Positions 1 through 11,107 of a stretch of 64,000 bases of DNA are shown in pieces (the first letter of the stretch is position 1; each line of letters starts with the position of its first letter). The translations under genes and the position numbers were made by a program. The stretch covers positions 1,302,001 through 1,366,000 of the forward strand of contig JANTQA010000026.1 in the NCBI GenBank assembly GCA_027625915.1, written 5' to 3'. A model generated the notes under the pieces. That model saw nothing but the letters and a program-made list of their open reading frames with translations, was not told where the DNA came from and ran no database searches. The DNA comes from Anaeramoeba flamelloides. Taxonomy: Eukaryota; Metamonada; Anaeramoebidae.

Positions 1-1727
1 ATATTTAAAAGAAAAAATAAAAAATAAAAAAGACAAGCACAAAACAATAACAAAAAACTATTAAAGAGCAAAAGGGCTCTTATGTTTAATTTGGTTTCTT
101 GTCTAGATCAATAAAGTCTCATTAGTCGAATATTTTTCTGTCATTTTTTCAACAGAAAATGTCGCGATTTCTAGCAAAAAAAAATTTTTTTGTGACAAGT
201 TAATGAAGAAAACGTACAGTACGAAACTCAAGAACCAAGATCTTTGCAATTGAAAAAGTGACTACTTTTTAAAAAAAAAAACCAAAAAGAAAAAATTTTT
301 TTTTAAAAGGAAATATTTATTTTTTTTGTATTTTTCCAAAAGAAAGAGAAATTTATTTGTAGTAAATCACAACAACAAAGTTTTTTTTGTTAATATGACG
401 ATTGAAAATAAATAAAAAAAATTAGTAAGGTTTAACGAAAGCACAAAAATGCGTCGGTTAGTTCTGGTTTTTCTTTGTGGCGTAGCTAATCACTGCATAT
501 TGCAACACTCTTGTTTATTTCATTATTTTTTTGGTTTTTCGTTTAAGCTTGAAGCAACAGAAAAATAGCTTTCTTTTCCAACTCATCTTGTTATAAAATT
601 ATTTTTTTAATAGTAATAATGTTAAAAGAAAAAAATGAAAAATTTGCTTGTTAAAAATCTTTAAAGCAGACTCTTTATTGAAAAATGGCTGTAAATTTTG
701 TTTTATCACAACTTGATGAAGAATATTAGCTGATTTCTTCTATCATTTAATATTTTTTCTAATTATTTGAACTGAATAGTTTTTTTGAAAAGAAATAAGA
801 CAACACCTATTGAGTTGAATTCTATTTTATACTTTGATTGTGTTTTTTTGTCGAAAAATTTGTATACTTCAAAAAAAAAAAAATACCCTTCATTTTAGAT
901 AGAGACTTTAAGAAAACACTCATGGTCGATTGAATTGTTGGTAATTAGAGCAGTTTTAATCTTCCATTAAAAATAATTTATTTTTTCTTTCTTCTCAAAG
1001 TTTAAATGAAATTTTCCCTTCTCCAAAAATTTTTGGATTTATCATAGCGACACAATTCAAAAAACACTTAAATTCAAATAAAAATGTTGAAATAGATTTG
1101 TTTTTTTGAAAAGAAAAATGTAAAATATCTTTTTTTATGGTTAAATGAAATAATTTTTCACAGATTTTGGAAATATCTTAGTTGTTGCTGTGAAGACTAA
1201 GATAGTATGTGTACTTCAATGATCGGATTTTTATTTTTATCAAATTCGGTGTTTAAGTTTCTTTTTTTCTTTACTGATATTGGAATTATGAATGGGAACA
1301 ATTTTCACTTCATTTTCAATTGTTCTTTTTCAAATAGAGTTTTTAAATTACAATCTACCTCATTGAGAACTCTCTTTGAAAAAGTAAAATATGTTAAATG
1401 AAACAAAAATATTTTCACATTAATAATATGTTTAATAATCTGTGTTTTGGTATTTGATAATTTATCAAAGGAAATAAATTGTTATTTTTGTAAAAAACGT
1501 GGAATTCATTGTTGCTTTTCATATTTAATATGTTGTGTCTCTGAAATAATTTTGATTTTTGAAGAAACGTTTTCAAGTGTATGTTGGAGACCTGAGATTG
1601 TAATTTACCATTTTGGAAAAAAAGTGTAACAAGTTTTTTATTGGGAACATGAAATTTGGAGAAAAATGATTTTTTTAAAAGATTGATAAAAAAAAAGTTC
1701 TTATTTTTTGTGTTGAAGAAGTGTAAG
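1..1727. other. AT-rich non-coding stretch with repeat scraps
   Basis: No gene is recognisable here; open frames are short and of poly-Phe/poly-Lys composition. Around 1300-1400 lies a copy of a dispersed fragment also seen near 15725-15840 and 56855-56960 (shared motif CTTTTTCAAATAGA). Around 1612-1660 a truncated end (GGAAAAAAAGTG followed by TTTTTTATTGGGAACAT) matches the terminal repeat of the element at 47052-47458. Both assignments were made by eye. Confidence 0.6.
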
Positions 1728-2156
1728 TTACACTCTAGTTGCCCTTAGGCTTAAATTCCCTTTCAGAAATTTAAGTGTAAAATCATAGATTTCGCGATTA
1801 TTAATTAATGAAAATAATTTCAAACTATCACAGTTTGAAATCAATTCAGTAAGATTTATTTTTTTTAATTTATTAAGAAAAATTAATCTTTTATTTTTGA
1901 TAAGAAGGTTATGCCCATAAAAAATGATAATATTTTCGATTATTTCCTTATGTTCATACTTTAAACATAAAGCACAATATTTATTTGAGTTTTTATTTAT
2001 TAAATAATAGTATCTGTTTAAGCAGTTAGTAAATGTTCTGAATTTTAGGATTGTTGAGCTTGAGGGATAACTTAAATATTTTTGAGTTTTGTATAAATAA
2101 TTTTGATTTTTTATTATTTTGAAATAATTTTGTACTTTCAAGTTCTTGGAATTCAA
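1728..2156 (-). mobile_element. LINE-type retrotransposon fragment, C-terminal coding end
   Basis: An open frame of 142 codons. Its centre carries a zinc-knuckle-like CALC-LKYEH-K motif, and it closes with FTLKFLKGNLSLRATRV. That ending is shared with the frames at 63084-63314 (LLKFLNKNLEIRAVRGN) and 24425-24736 (FIQFLNSSLGIWEVP). In the two sister copies the knuckle is followed by a DHFFWNCPAYE or FLWDCPSYE motif, the arrangement usual downstream of reverse transcriptase in non-LTR elements (C-x2-C ... H ... C). Immediately after the stop comes a small stem-loop (GAGTGTAA / TTACACTT), matched in position by stem-loops in the sister copies. No reverse-transcriptase core is visible upstream, so this is a 5'-truncated or rearranged remnant. 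Confidence 0.55.
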
Positions 2157-2690
2157 TAATTCATTATATGTATATCAGTAAATGATCCAAGTGAAAAAAA
2201 GTGTTAATTTAATGGCCATAAAATAAAATGAAAATAATAACCATCTTTTTCCACACTTAAAAAAATATCATTCAAAATTGGAACCAGAAACTTTGAATTC
2301 CCTAATTAAAGCAATTCCTTACGTACAAATAAACAAATTGAATTATTTTTTTAGAATGGATTAATTATTAATAGCAATTTTGGATATTTAAATAATAATG
2401 TTAGAATTCAGTTTAATAAAGATATTTTAAAAAAAATTTTACATTTTTTTTTAGAAATAGATTACATTGTATTAATTTTGCGGATTATTTTATTGTAATT
2501 ACAAATTGTATCAAATTTAAAAAAAAAAAAAATTATGAAATTGAAAATTTATTTTTTGTTTGTTTATTTATTTCTTTAGAGAAAGGAGTAATTAAAGAAA
2601 AATTATCAAATAAAAAAAAGAGAAGAAGAAAAATAATTAAAATATGTATAAAAAATAAAATTATCATTTTCATGACCAAATAGAAATTAT
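2157..2690. other. AT-rich stretch, probably repeat-derived
   Basis: No gene recognised. Around 2235-2350 the + strand reads openly for about 40 codons (including FPHLKKYHSKLEPETLNSL) and then stops. It could be another retroelement scrap, in the opposite orientation to the fragment at 1728-2156. The remainder is A/T runs. Confidence 0.4.
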
Positions 2691-2696
2691 CCACTG

Positions 2697-3066
2697 TCGT
2701 TAGGTTTTCCAGGGTTTAAAAGAATTTATCGTAAAATCCTTAATTTTACTAAATTATTTTGAATCCTGGAAAACTGCCTTTAGCTTTTTTTTTGATTTTA
2801 GAAATTAAAAGAAAATTTTTGAAATTTTCTTTTTTTTTTCTCAAATTAAAAAAAAGCTAGGTACTTGACGACACGTCCCCAGAATACACGGGAGGAGCAA
2901 AAACCCCGAACGAGAAAGATTATCGATTATAGACAAAAATTCCACAATCCGTGATTAATAATTGGTATTCCACTGTAGTTAGCTATTTTTTAATTTAAAA
3001 GAATGGAGTAAAATCTTTGATTTTGCTCCATTCTTTTAAATTAAAAAAAAAAAAACCTAGACACTA
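2697..3066. repeat. Hairpin cluster 1 (three palindromic units)
   Basis: Three near-palindromes lie in a row. Unit 1 (about 2704-2774) has arms TTTTCCAGG / CCTGGAAAA. Unit 2 (about 2782-2861) runs from TTAGCTTTTTTTT to AAAAAAAAGCTAGG. Unit 3 (about 2979-3060) has arms AAAAGAATGGAGTAAAATC / GATTTTGCTCCATTCTTTT with a three-base loop. Units open with TTAG-like and close with CTAG-like borders. Between units 2 and 3 is a conspicuously GC-richer linker (about 2866-2925). The cluster begins about 150 bp beyond the stop codon of the ABHD13-like gene. The same two unit types recur at 4300-4685, 24715-24797 and 31015-31345. Confidence 0.75.
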
Positions 3067-3215
3067 ACTCTAAGAGTGGGGGCACTGGGTGCCTGAATTT
3101 ATATATAAAATTTATTTTTTGTTGATCGTAAAATACAGATATAATTCGTCTGTAACGAAATAAACACTCGTTTTTAAAAGATAACAAGTTTATTATATTT
3201 TGAAAAAAAAAAAAA

Positions 3216-6200
3216 TCATTTTAAATCCAGTTCTTGTATCCATTTATTCAATGTTGGATAATAACCATTAAGGTAGTGCATTTCATTATGGGTTCCATCT
3301 TTGAAGCGCATGATTTTGGTATTCTTATTGAATGGAGCCTTTTTATATAATTGTGTCATCATTTCGGGTTTTCTTTTGCAAAAGTTTTGTATTTTTTAAT
3401 AAATAATTAAAGAATATTGATTAATACAAGAAATTAAAAAAAAAATAAAAAACAACGAATAAATGTATTAATAAAGAAATGGGAAGAGCAAGACAGTCAT
3501 ACTGTTAAATTCAAATTAATAATAATAATAATTTTATCTCAAATGTTCAATAAGGAAGAGTCAAAACCCAATTTCAAAATTTTATTAGTTATAATTGATT
3601 TTGGTAAGATCTTCCCTTTTTTTAAATAACATATTAGCGAAAAATATTTTAGGAACTTTGAATCAAGACTTTCGTTTATTAATAAGAATATAACAGCATC
3701 TAAAACCACATACCAGTCACAGATAAATAAATAAAGGAAAAATTTTTACACTAAATGATCTTTTTGCCCACAAAGAAACAATATTGGCACAGTGGTATTT
3801 TTAACCATATTCAATGTATCCAATTTTAAACGGAATAAGAAGTGAACATATTTTGTAATGGGTAATATATGATAAGCGAGGTCTTTAAGGGAGGTAAAGG
3901 TATTTTCAAGAATAATTCCTTTGATATTTTTATCGTCAACGTTAGTTTCAGCAAGATTCGCAGCAAGACAGCCACCAAGAGATCTTCCAAAAATCAAAAT
4001 TTTTGATGAATCTATTTGATCGCATTGAAGTAAATATTCATAGGCAGCCTGTGTATCACATTTGACACCCGGTTCATTTGGAACACCATCACTTTTGCCA
4101 TATCCACGGTACTCAACAATAAAAACATTTAAATTACAATTATCGAGTAACCCCTTCAGATTATCTAGACGATGGCCAATATCTTTAATGAAGTTTGAAA
4201 ATTGATACAATATGTTATCCAGAAGAAAATTTATTGAATATTTTTTTTTTATTATTGATCTTGAAGAGAGGGTGATTCAACAAAATTATATCCTGTTTTT
4301 TGTTAGGTTTTTTTTTAATTTGGGAAATAAAACGAAAAGTTATTTAATTTTCCGGTTATTTCTCAAATTAAAAAAAAACCGTCATTAGCTTTTCTTGAGT
4401 TTTCTGTTTATTTCAAAAATTAAAAAAAACCTAGAACACTTCACAAATAAAATAAAAAACCTCAAAAAAACCTAGAACATTTAACTGATAAAACAGAAAA
4501 TCCCAAGAAAAGTGCTTGTTAGATTTTTTTATTTCTTATTGGAATGAAAAGAAAATTAAAGAAATTTTCTTTTTATTTCAAAAATTCAAAAAAACCACTG
4601 TTAGCTTTTCCAGGATTTAAAAAGAATTGAGTTAAATCTTTGATTTTGCTCTATTCTTTTGAATTCTGGAAAACCTAGGCACCCTACGGGACTTTCTCAA
4701 ACACGAAATTTATATTGAGAGTTTTTTTTATCCTAGCCATAATGAAGTTAAGATTATAACTCATAGGATAGTTTTTCTTTCAAAAAACTGAAAAGATTAA
4801 ATTTTATTTTTTTACAAAGACAAGCAAGAGAGAAAAAAATCAAGAAATAAAAGAGTAAAGGATTTATTGGTAAGGGTTAAGTGCACAGAGCTCTTAATCT
4901 GTTAAAGAGGGGGTTTTGAAGTGACTAAATTTGTGACTCCGAATTCAAAGAGTAGTCAAAAGAACATTTTAATTACAGTCATTAGAAATATTTTAAACTC
5001 AATTTAAACCCCATTCCAAAAATTTGGACACACCCAAATATCAAAAATAGGCAAAATAAAACTCAATTTATTGTATTTCTCCAAACCTAATATAAAACCA
5101 CATATTTAAGTTACCCAGTATTAATGTTTTAATAAGTAATCATTTTAACTCAAATAAAAGAAAAAAAAATAAAACTCAAAAAATAAAATTTGGTGTGTCC
5201 AAAATAATGAAACGAGTGGAACCCAAAATGTATTGGTTGATTTGTTGGAATTACTCCAACAATTGTTGATCGATGAAACAACAAGACAACATCAATTAAT
5301 TGTATGTAATTTTTCAATTTAACAAACTCAACACTAACCTTCTATCAACCATCGAAAAAAAATTTCAGATCTAACGAAACAGATTAAGTAACCGCAAAAA
5401 AGGAAATGAAAACAAAACAAAAAAGACAAAAAATGAAATCCAGTTTGTAAAATCAAAATTCTTTCCAAATTGAATTTAAAGTGTGGTATTGTTATTCTTT
5501 CAACTGTTTAAACTGTGTCCAAAATTTTGGAATATAGTTTATATATATGTATGTATGTGTGTGTAAGTATGTGTGTGTGTTCAGTCAGTTCTTTTTCTTC
5601 AACAATGTTTTAATTTTTGAATTATCACTTTGGCGCCGGAGTTAATTGATCAAAATTAAGTTTGTAAAGTGGTTTCTCAAATCAATATGAGACAATTAAA
5701 ATAAAATTATTTTTGGAAAATTGTGTAAGTAATGAATAAAAAGAAGGAAATTAAAAAGAAGTGAAATTTTTGTTCGATTTACAATTCAACATGCATTAAA
5801 ACAAAAAAAAGAAAAATCTTTATTTTATGATTTTAAATGATGCTTTCTCTTTTATACTTGGAAGATATGGATCAAACAAAAAATTCCTTTTTTTGTTTGA
5901 AAAACATTCAATTTTTTTGTTTGTTGAAAATATAAAAGTTATTTTCATTCTTCTTTTAAATAAATTAGGTGTTGTAATGTATATTTATTGTTGACTAAAG
6001 CCCACAATTAGAATTTTGATTTTTAGATCATCAAATGACAAAGAAGTGATCGTAGTTCCAAAGTTTATGAATATCAATAAATTCAAAAAATGTTACAAAA
6101 ATATTTTGTGTTCAATTTCCATTTTGTACAAATCTAATAACTCTACTTTCAAAACATTTCACTACAAAGAAAAGATCTTGTGAAGATCAACTATATTTAC

Positions 6201-6938
6201 AATTTTTCTTTACATTTAAACCAATAAAATGCTTTATTCAAAGCTAAGGTAAAAAAAGCTTCAATATCGGAAAGTGAAGCAAAAATTTTCAAACACTTGT
6301 TTGATGTTGAAAGTGTTTTTGAGAAACTAACCATTTCTTATTAATCTAATAAAAAAAATTTGGAAAAGAATGTAAAAGTGAAAATTTAATCATCAGGTAA
6401 GGTATGAAAAACTCAAATACCAAACAGTTACCATTTACAATCTCATGTTTTTTTCATTAACAAAAAAGAAGTTTCAATGTAAACAGATAAAGATCTTCTT
6501 TCTCAAAATAACAAGAAAAATACAAGACAACAAAAGAAAAGAAAAGAAAAGAAATGAAAAGAAAAGAAAGAAAAAAACAAAAGTAATTACTTCCTGCGTT
6601 ACCATGTAAAAAGAGAATGGTTGGGAATTCCTTTTTTTTGACAAATAACCAAGAATGAAGTTTCACATTATCGATAGTTTCAAGCCAAATTTCTTCAAAT
6701 GGAAGTCCCACCTCATCAGGTGGCATTATCTGTGTTGTGAAAAGAATTGTTAGTAATTAAATTTAAGTTGATATGTTATTGGTTTTATAATGGCGAACAT
6801 AACGAAAACGAAAAAGAAAAGACAAACAAATAAACGGGAAGCGTCTGGTGAATTGGGATAAAACACTGCCCTTTCTTGAAGACCGTAAACAACCACAACA
6901 AATAATAAACAAAACCCAAAAGCCAAATAAAAAAACAT
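3216..6938 (-). CDS. ABHD13/Bem46-family alpha/beta hydrolase, four exons
   Basis: A membrane-anchored serine hydrolase; physiological substrates in this family are poorly defined. I joined four exons on the minus strand: 6828-6938, 6591-6729, 3750-4182 and 3216-3372. Introns are GT-AG, 98, 2408 and 377 bp. They give 279 aa with phases matching at every junction. Residues 1-20 are an N-terminal membrane anchor. Next come the family's FYPNSP-DASRLF segment, HGNAGN at 79-84 (oxyanion region, codon 84 split by intron 2), RGYGKSDG at 109-116, the nucleophile Ser151 in GRSLGG, Asp225 in GQKDHLV and His256 in DGTHNE, so the triad is complete. Length is slightly below animal ABHD13 (about 337 aa). 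The start is the first ATG in a frame closed upstream by a stop. Intron 2 is swollen by hairpins and a MITE. The first donor (GTTTGT) is weak and is the least certain junction. Confidence 0.9.
4300..4685. repeat. Hairpin cluster 2 (inside ABHD13-like intron 2)
   Basis: Four palindromic units lie in tandem: about 4304-4381, 4390-4512 (arms CTTTTCTTGAGTTTTCTGTT / AACAGAAAATCCCAAGAAAAG, with internal CCTAGAACA repeats), 4520-4596 and 4604-4680. The last has arms CTTTTCCAGGATTTAAAA / TTTTGAATTCTGGAAAA around a GTTAAATC / GATTTTGC centre and is nearly the same sequence as unit 1 of cluster 1. Units are separated by TTAG and CCTAG borders. The cluster sits in the intron between the HGNAG and IGHRL exons. 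Confidence 0.75.
4857..5000 (+). repeat. Dispersed repeat, copy 1 (GAAGTGACTAAAT family)
   Basis: About 140 bp also found at about 18757-18895 and 53396-53530, all in + orientation. Shared landmarks are TTATTG..AAGGGTT, AGAGGGGGTTTTGAAGTGAC, TTCAAAGAGTA and CAGTCATTAGAA. No coding potential was seen. Family unknown. Confidence 0.6.
5006..5541. mobile_element. Mariner-type MITE with CCAAAA..TTGGACACA ends
   Basis: Inverted ends ATTCCAAAAATTTGGACACA (about 5013-5032) and TGTGTCCAAAATTTTGGAAT (about 5514-5533) bound about 530 bp without a transposase frame. The ends resemble those of the 1.07-kb mariner-like element at 40259-41325 (AACTCAATTCCAAAAA), so this is probably a non-autonomous relative. 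A TA-rich microsatellite follows on the right. It lies inside intron 2 of the ABHD13-like gene. Confidence 0.6.
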
Positions 6939-6981
6939 GAATTTTTGCAGATTTGCTTTGTTTTCAAAAAATTAACAAAAA

Positions 6982-7389
6982 ATGATTTTCACAAGCTACG
7001 ATCACTCCAAAAAATCTCAGAACTTTTCGAAAGATAGGAGTCTTTTCAGAAAATTTCAAACACTTTCAGAATATTCACAACCGTTGCAAACCTTTCAAGA
7101 ACTTTTAAAGATGGGAATAAACATTGTAAAAGTGAAAGTTTGTAAAAGTCAGGAGAGTTATTGTTTTGATCTAATTGTTTACAATTCCCAAATGTTATTA
7201 TTGGTTGACGAAATACTCATTTTTGGGAAGAATTACTTTTCACATGCTATGATCAAAAATATCCTTATTCAGACCATTAAGTTTGTATTTCAAATACTGC
7301 TATTTGAAATATTAAATGAGATAAAATTTTCACTTCCTTTTTGCATATTTTTCTTTTATAAATCGGATTCTCAAAGAGATAGGCTGTAA
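6982..7389 (+). CDS. Hypothetical 135-codon open frame (doubtful)
   Basis: An ATG-initiated frame running divergently from the ABHD13-like gene, 43 bp from its start. It is unusually long for non-coding DNA here and less biased than the poly-Phe shadows. It has no recognisable domain, and its C-terminal half is Phe/Ile-rich. Shortly downstream (about 7440-7470) is a fragment (TTTAAATACCAGTA) that recurs at 48015-48045 and 56975-57005, so the frame may belong to a repeat. No function can be assigned. Confidence 0.2.
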   Translation: MIFTSYDHSKKSQNFSKDRSLFRKFQTLSEYSQPLQTFQELLKMGINIVKVKVCKSQESYCFDLIVYNSQMLLLVDEILIFGKNYFSHAMIKNILIQTIKFVFQILLFEILNEIKFSLPFCIFFFYKSDSQRDRL

Positions 7390-7768
7390 TTGGTCTTTGT
7401 TTGAAAAAAGGAAATTATATAAATAGAAATGAAAAATTTTTCCCGTTTATAATTTAAATACCAGTAATATATATGTTTTTTTTTATGTGTTTTCAATTTC
7501 ATGCTTAAAGCCAAACCAATTTTGAATAAAAATTCCTTGATCTTTTTGGAATATTTTATATTATTAAGGGCTTAGTCTTTACTTTTAAAAATAATATTTC
7601 TGATAAAGAAAAAAATTTTTTAGAATTTTTTTAGTGAACTAATAACAATCAAAAACTAACCAACATATGAAGCGCAATCTATTTCCAAATATAGAACAAT
7701 CAAAAAGAGGGCTTTTTTATCAAAAAAGCACCTAAAAAATATACTCAATTTCCAATTTGAATAATCGT
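7390..7768. other. AT-rich spacer
   Basis: No gene. It holds the AAATACCAGTA fragment near 7455-7470 and A/T runs. Confidence 0.5.
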
Positions 7769-8350
7769 AATATGTCCTTAATAAAATTAAGCACTATTTT
7801 TTTCTGATTAATATTTTTCGAAATCTAAGTTTCATACTTAATTCAATTAACCACTGGTATAATTTTTTTTAGAATAAAAACACTCTCAACTTTTGAATAT
7901 CAAAATTATTTTTTGAAATTAATGTGCACTTTTTTATTTTTTTTTTGAAAAATTGGGGTTGAGAAAAGTTTGAAATCAAAGAATAAGTTAATATATTAAA
8001 TTAGAATTCTTTTCCAGAAAGTTTATCCTTTTAGTTTAACTTTTTTTTAATTTTACCATTTAAAACTAAAAAAAACATTTGAGGACCAAATTAGTGCCTT
8101 TTATGAAAAGAAAATTCCCCATAATTTAGAATTTGTTTTAGTAAATGAGTTAAAACAAGATACTGAATCTAAAAATATACATAATTTCAAGTTTGAATTC
8201 AATGATTTTGGCAAAAAATGATTTCAAGAAAAAGTTATATTGAAACTTTATTTATTTTAATTTTTTCATTTTGTTTTTTTAATTGTATTAATGGAAAGTA
8301 TTTGATCAGTTTTCTATTTTTAGTGTTTTTTGGTTCGTAGGGACATATAT
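7769..8350 (+). mobile_element. 580-bp dispersed element, copy A
   Basis: Near-identical by eye, over its whole length, to the reverse complement of 18176-18754. Ends are short inverted repeats (ATATGTCCTTA left, TAGGGACATAT right). On this strand an open stretch at about 8073-8220 encodes TFEDQISAFYEKKIPHN and onward for about 50 codons before a stop, and copy B keeps the same frame. This looks like a non-autonomous DNA element or a solo piece of a larger one. The encoded fragment is not recognised. Confidence 0.65.
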
Positions 8351-8701
8351 AATTTTTTCAAAAAACCATGTTTTTTCTGAAGTGTCTCTTTTGTGCTATC
8401 ATTCGATCCTGAAGATTTTTTTTTTCATTTTTTTCATTTTTCAATTGATTTTTTTTAAAGTCAAGAATATTACAATATCCTTACTTTGTCCAAATATAGA
8501 GTGCTATAAAAATAACCACAAATTATTTTAAATCAAATTAAATAGATTGTGTACTTTTAGAAAACAATAAGTTTTAAATTGAAGAAATTTAACCTTTTAT
8601 TAATTTAAAAAAAGAGACAAGTGGATTTTTTTATTTTATTGGATTTTTTGGAAATGCAAATACTTTTAAACTTTTTTTTTGAATTGAATTGTTTACTCAC
8701 T

Positions 8702-8902
8702 GCCGTCAGTTCCACTTATAATGCACAAACTATTAACGAAATTTAAGGCACAATAAAAATCTCAAATTAAGGTACAAAAATCAGATTCTAGTAAAATAAA
8801 TCGTAAAAAAAAAAAATTATAAATTTTGTGCCTTCATTTGCGATTGTTTATGTGCCTTAAATTTCGTTGATAGTTTGTGCCTTATAAATGAAATTGACTG
8901 TA
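8702..8902. mobile_element. CAGTCAGTT MITE, copy 1
   Basis: A 200-bp near-palindrome: GTCAGTTCCACTTATAA ... TTATAAATGAAATTGAC, with internal CACAAACTATTAACGAAATT mirrored on the other arm. Same family as 32149-32351, 38093-38290 and 45859-46046. Its left terminal bases have diverged from the consensus. Confidence 0.7.
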
Positions 8903-9929
8903 TTGGTTTCTTTGATCATCGAATTTATAAACCTTTGAGAAAAAAGAAGCACTGATTTAATTTTTATAAGAGGAGTTTAACCATTCTTCATCAGTTCTTG
9001 TTATAATAATAAGTGTTTTTTTAAGGAAAACAAAATCTTTTTTGAGAATATAAACGATTTTTTCTTTAATTACTAATTTCTAATTCTATTATTTGTTACA
9101 TACTTTGAGATTAAATTTCAAGATATTTTTTATTCATACCTACAATGAATAATAAAATGTTTTAATTTGTAAACAATGCCAAAATAAAAGATTTAAAACC
9201 ATTAATTGTACTCTTTTTTATACAATTCAATACATATAAAATAAAGGAATTTAAAATATTAATTTGATAAAAGAATTATAAATTCCTTATGAGACAAAAA
9301 AAGTATTAACAAATAATGATCAATTGAGAAAAAAAAGTTGGTATCTAGATACAATAGGATTATAAAAACGTTTTCTACCTTCAGGAATTGTATAATCTAA
9401 GAATAAAGATAAATTTCCCAAGTTATAGGTGATCGATGAAAAAAAATATCATTTTAGTTTTGAAAACTCGCTAAAAATTAAAGTGGAGAAATGTTGAAGA
9501 AAAAAAAGAATATAACAAATTTTAATTAAAAATTTTAAATTCTGAAGCTTTATGATTCTACTATTGAAAAAGCTTTAAAAAATTAAATATTTCCTTTATT
9601 ATTGGTGATACTTTAGTAAATTACATAGTAAAGTACCTTGAAATTTAGAATTTATGAAGGTTTGATTGTATCCAAATTTTTTTTTTTTTTTTTTTTTTTT
9701 AAAAACCACTCAAATAAAACATTTTGAGAAATGATAAAATAATTTTTATTGGTATTTGGGTTTATAAAAAAGATAGATAAATATTTTGAACAAATCAAAA
9801 AAAAAAAATTAATTTCAATAATTGTTTTGATCTGATCATTTTGGAATAAAATAGGGTATACAAAGCAAATTGGGTGAAAGTTAAAATTGTTTACTTTTTG
9901 ATATAAATGTGAATATTAATAATTATCAA
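8903..9929. other. AT-rich stretch without recognised genes
   Basis: Only homopolymer-rich sequence was seen, including a T run of about 24 at 9679-9702. No open frame with protein-like composition. Confidence 0.5.
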
Positions 9930-10765
9930 AGCCAAAACTTGGAGATTCAAAAAAATATTAAATTTCATTATTTTGGAAAAATGGCAAATATTAGTAAAAA
10001 TTTGTCAAATTATTTCAAATTTATAGATAAATATATAATTATCGAGTAGACAGTATTCATCTTAATTAGAGTAATAGTTCACTTTTATTAATTTATCAAT
10101 TTTTAACTCGGTTATAACTTTTAGAAATTATGTCAAAAAACCGAAAATTTCAATAATAATCAAGAAACTTATCGTAAATCAAAATAACATTTTAATATTT
10201 AATTATAAAAACAAAATCATTTTTTATCAATATAAAATATTTGAATGGATTTTAATTTGAGAAATGTATTTGATTATTTTAAATTTACTTTAAATTGAGA
10301 AAAAAAAATTGTAAAAAAATAAATAATCTAAATTACCCAATTGAAATTTAAAATTTTGAAAAAAATATTTAGAGAAAGATCGAAAGTAAGTAAATTACTT
10401 TTTCCTTAATATAAAAACAAAATTATTCTCATAGTGGATCTTTTATAATAAATTTAGATTTTTTCAAAGTTATAATTACATAAATTAGATTTTCAATTTT
10501 CACTCAGGTTGATAATTAATTTAACAAATTTAGGATTTTTTTAAATTTCTATTCTATAACAAAGTTTCAAACGTGATCGATATAAAATATTTAAACCATT
10601 ACCCCAAGTCTAGAAGTTATATACTCACTCTATCATTTTTATATTTATCTGTAAAATAGGAATATATTTTTCAATTTTCACTAATATTCTTGATTGATTA
10701 GAAAAATTGAAACTTCAGGGTTTTTGAGATTTGAAGGTTTTACTAATAAGCTAAATTTCAAAAAT
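9930..10765. mobile_element. Diverged relative of the 51457-52279 foldback element
   Basis: The interior (about 10240-10560) can be followed alongside 51775-52080 (shared AGTAAGTAAAT..ACTTTTTCCTTA, AATAAATTTAGA and GATTTTCAATTTTCA). The right end (about 10600-10760) matches the right terminal repeat of that element (ATCTGTAAAATAGGAATATA, GGGTTTTTGAGATTTGAAGG). The left terminal repeat is badly eroded. No coding capacity was seen; this is an old copy. Confidence 0.5.
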
Positions 10766-11039
10766 AGCGCCAAATTTTCCATCCTAAAAAAATTTGTTAA
10801 ATTGTTTTTTTTTTTGAATAATAATGTATTTTACTATAGTGTTTAGAGATAATAACCAATATGGATTAATAAATAAACATATAGTGTAATCATTTTATTT
10901 TTTAAAAGAAAAATGAAAAAAGAAAAAAATAATAATGAATAAGTTTGCCCCTAATTTTTAAATTTGGCGTATATTTAATTTTAAAAAAAATTTCCAAAAT
11001 AAAGAAAAATGTTTGTATATTCAAATTAACTCTTAAAAA

Positions 11040-11076
11040 CAAACAAACAAACAAACAAACAAACAAACAAACAAAA
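11040..11076. repeat. (CAAA)n microsatellite
   Basis: About nine uninterrupted four-base units lie just beyond the 3' end of the gene at 11108-12760. Confidence 0.95.
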
Positions 11077-11107
11077 AAAGTAACAAATTGTAAAATTTAA
11101 ACTATTT

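Noticed and set aside
2866-2925. Possible tRNA or small structured RNA in the GC-richer patch
   Set aside because: No acceptor-stem pairing or B-box (GGTTCGANNCC) pattern could be found. It is kept only as an unexplained linker.
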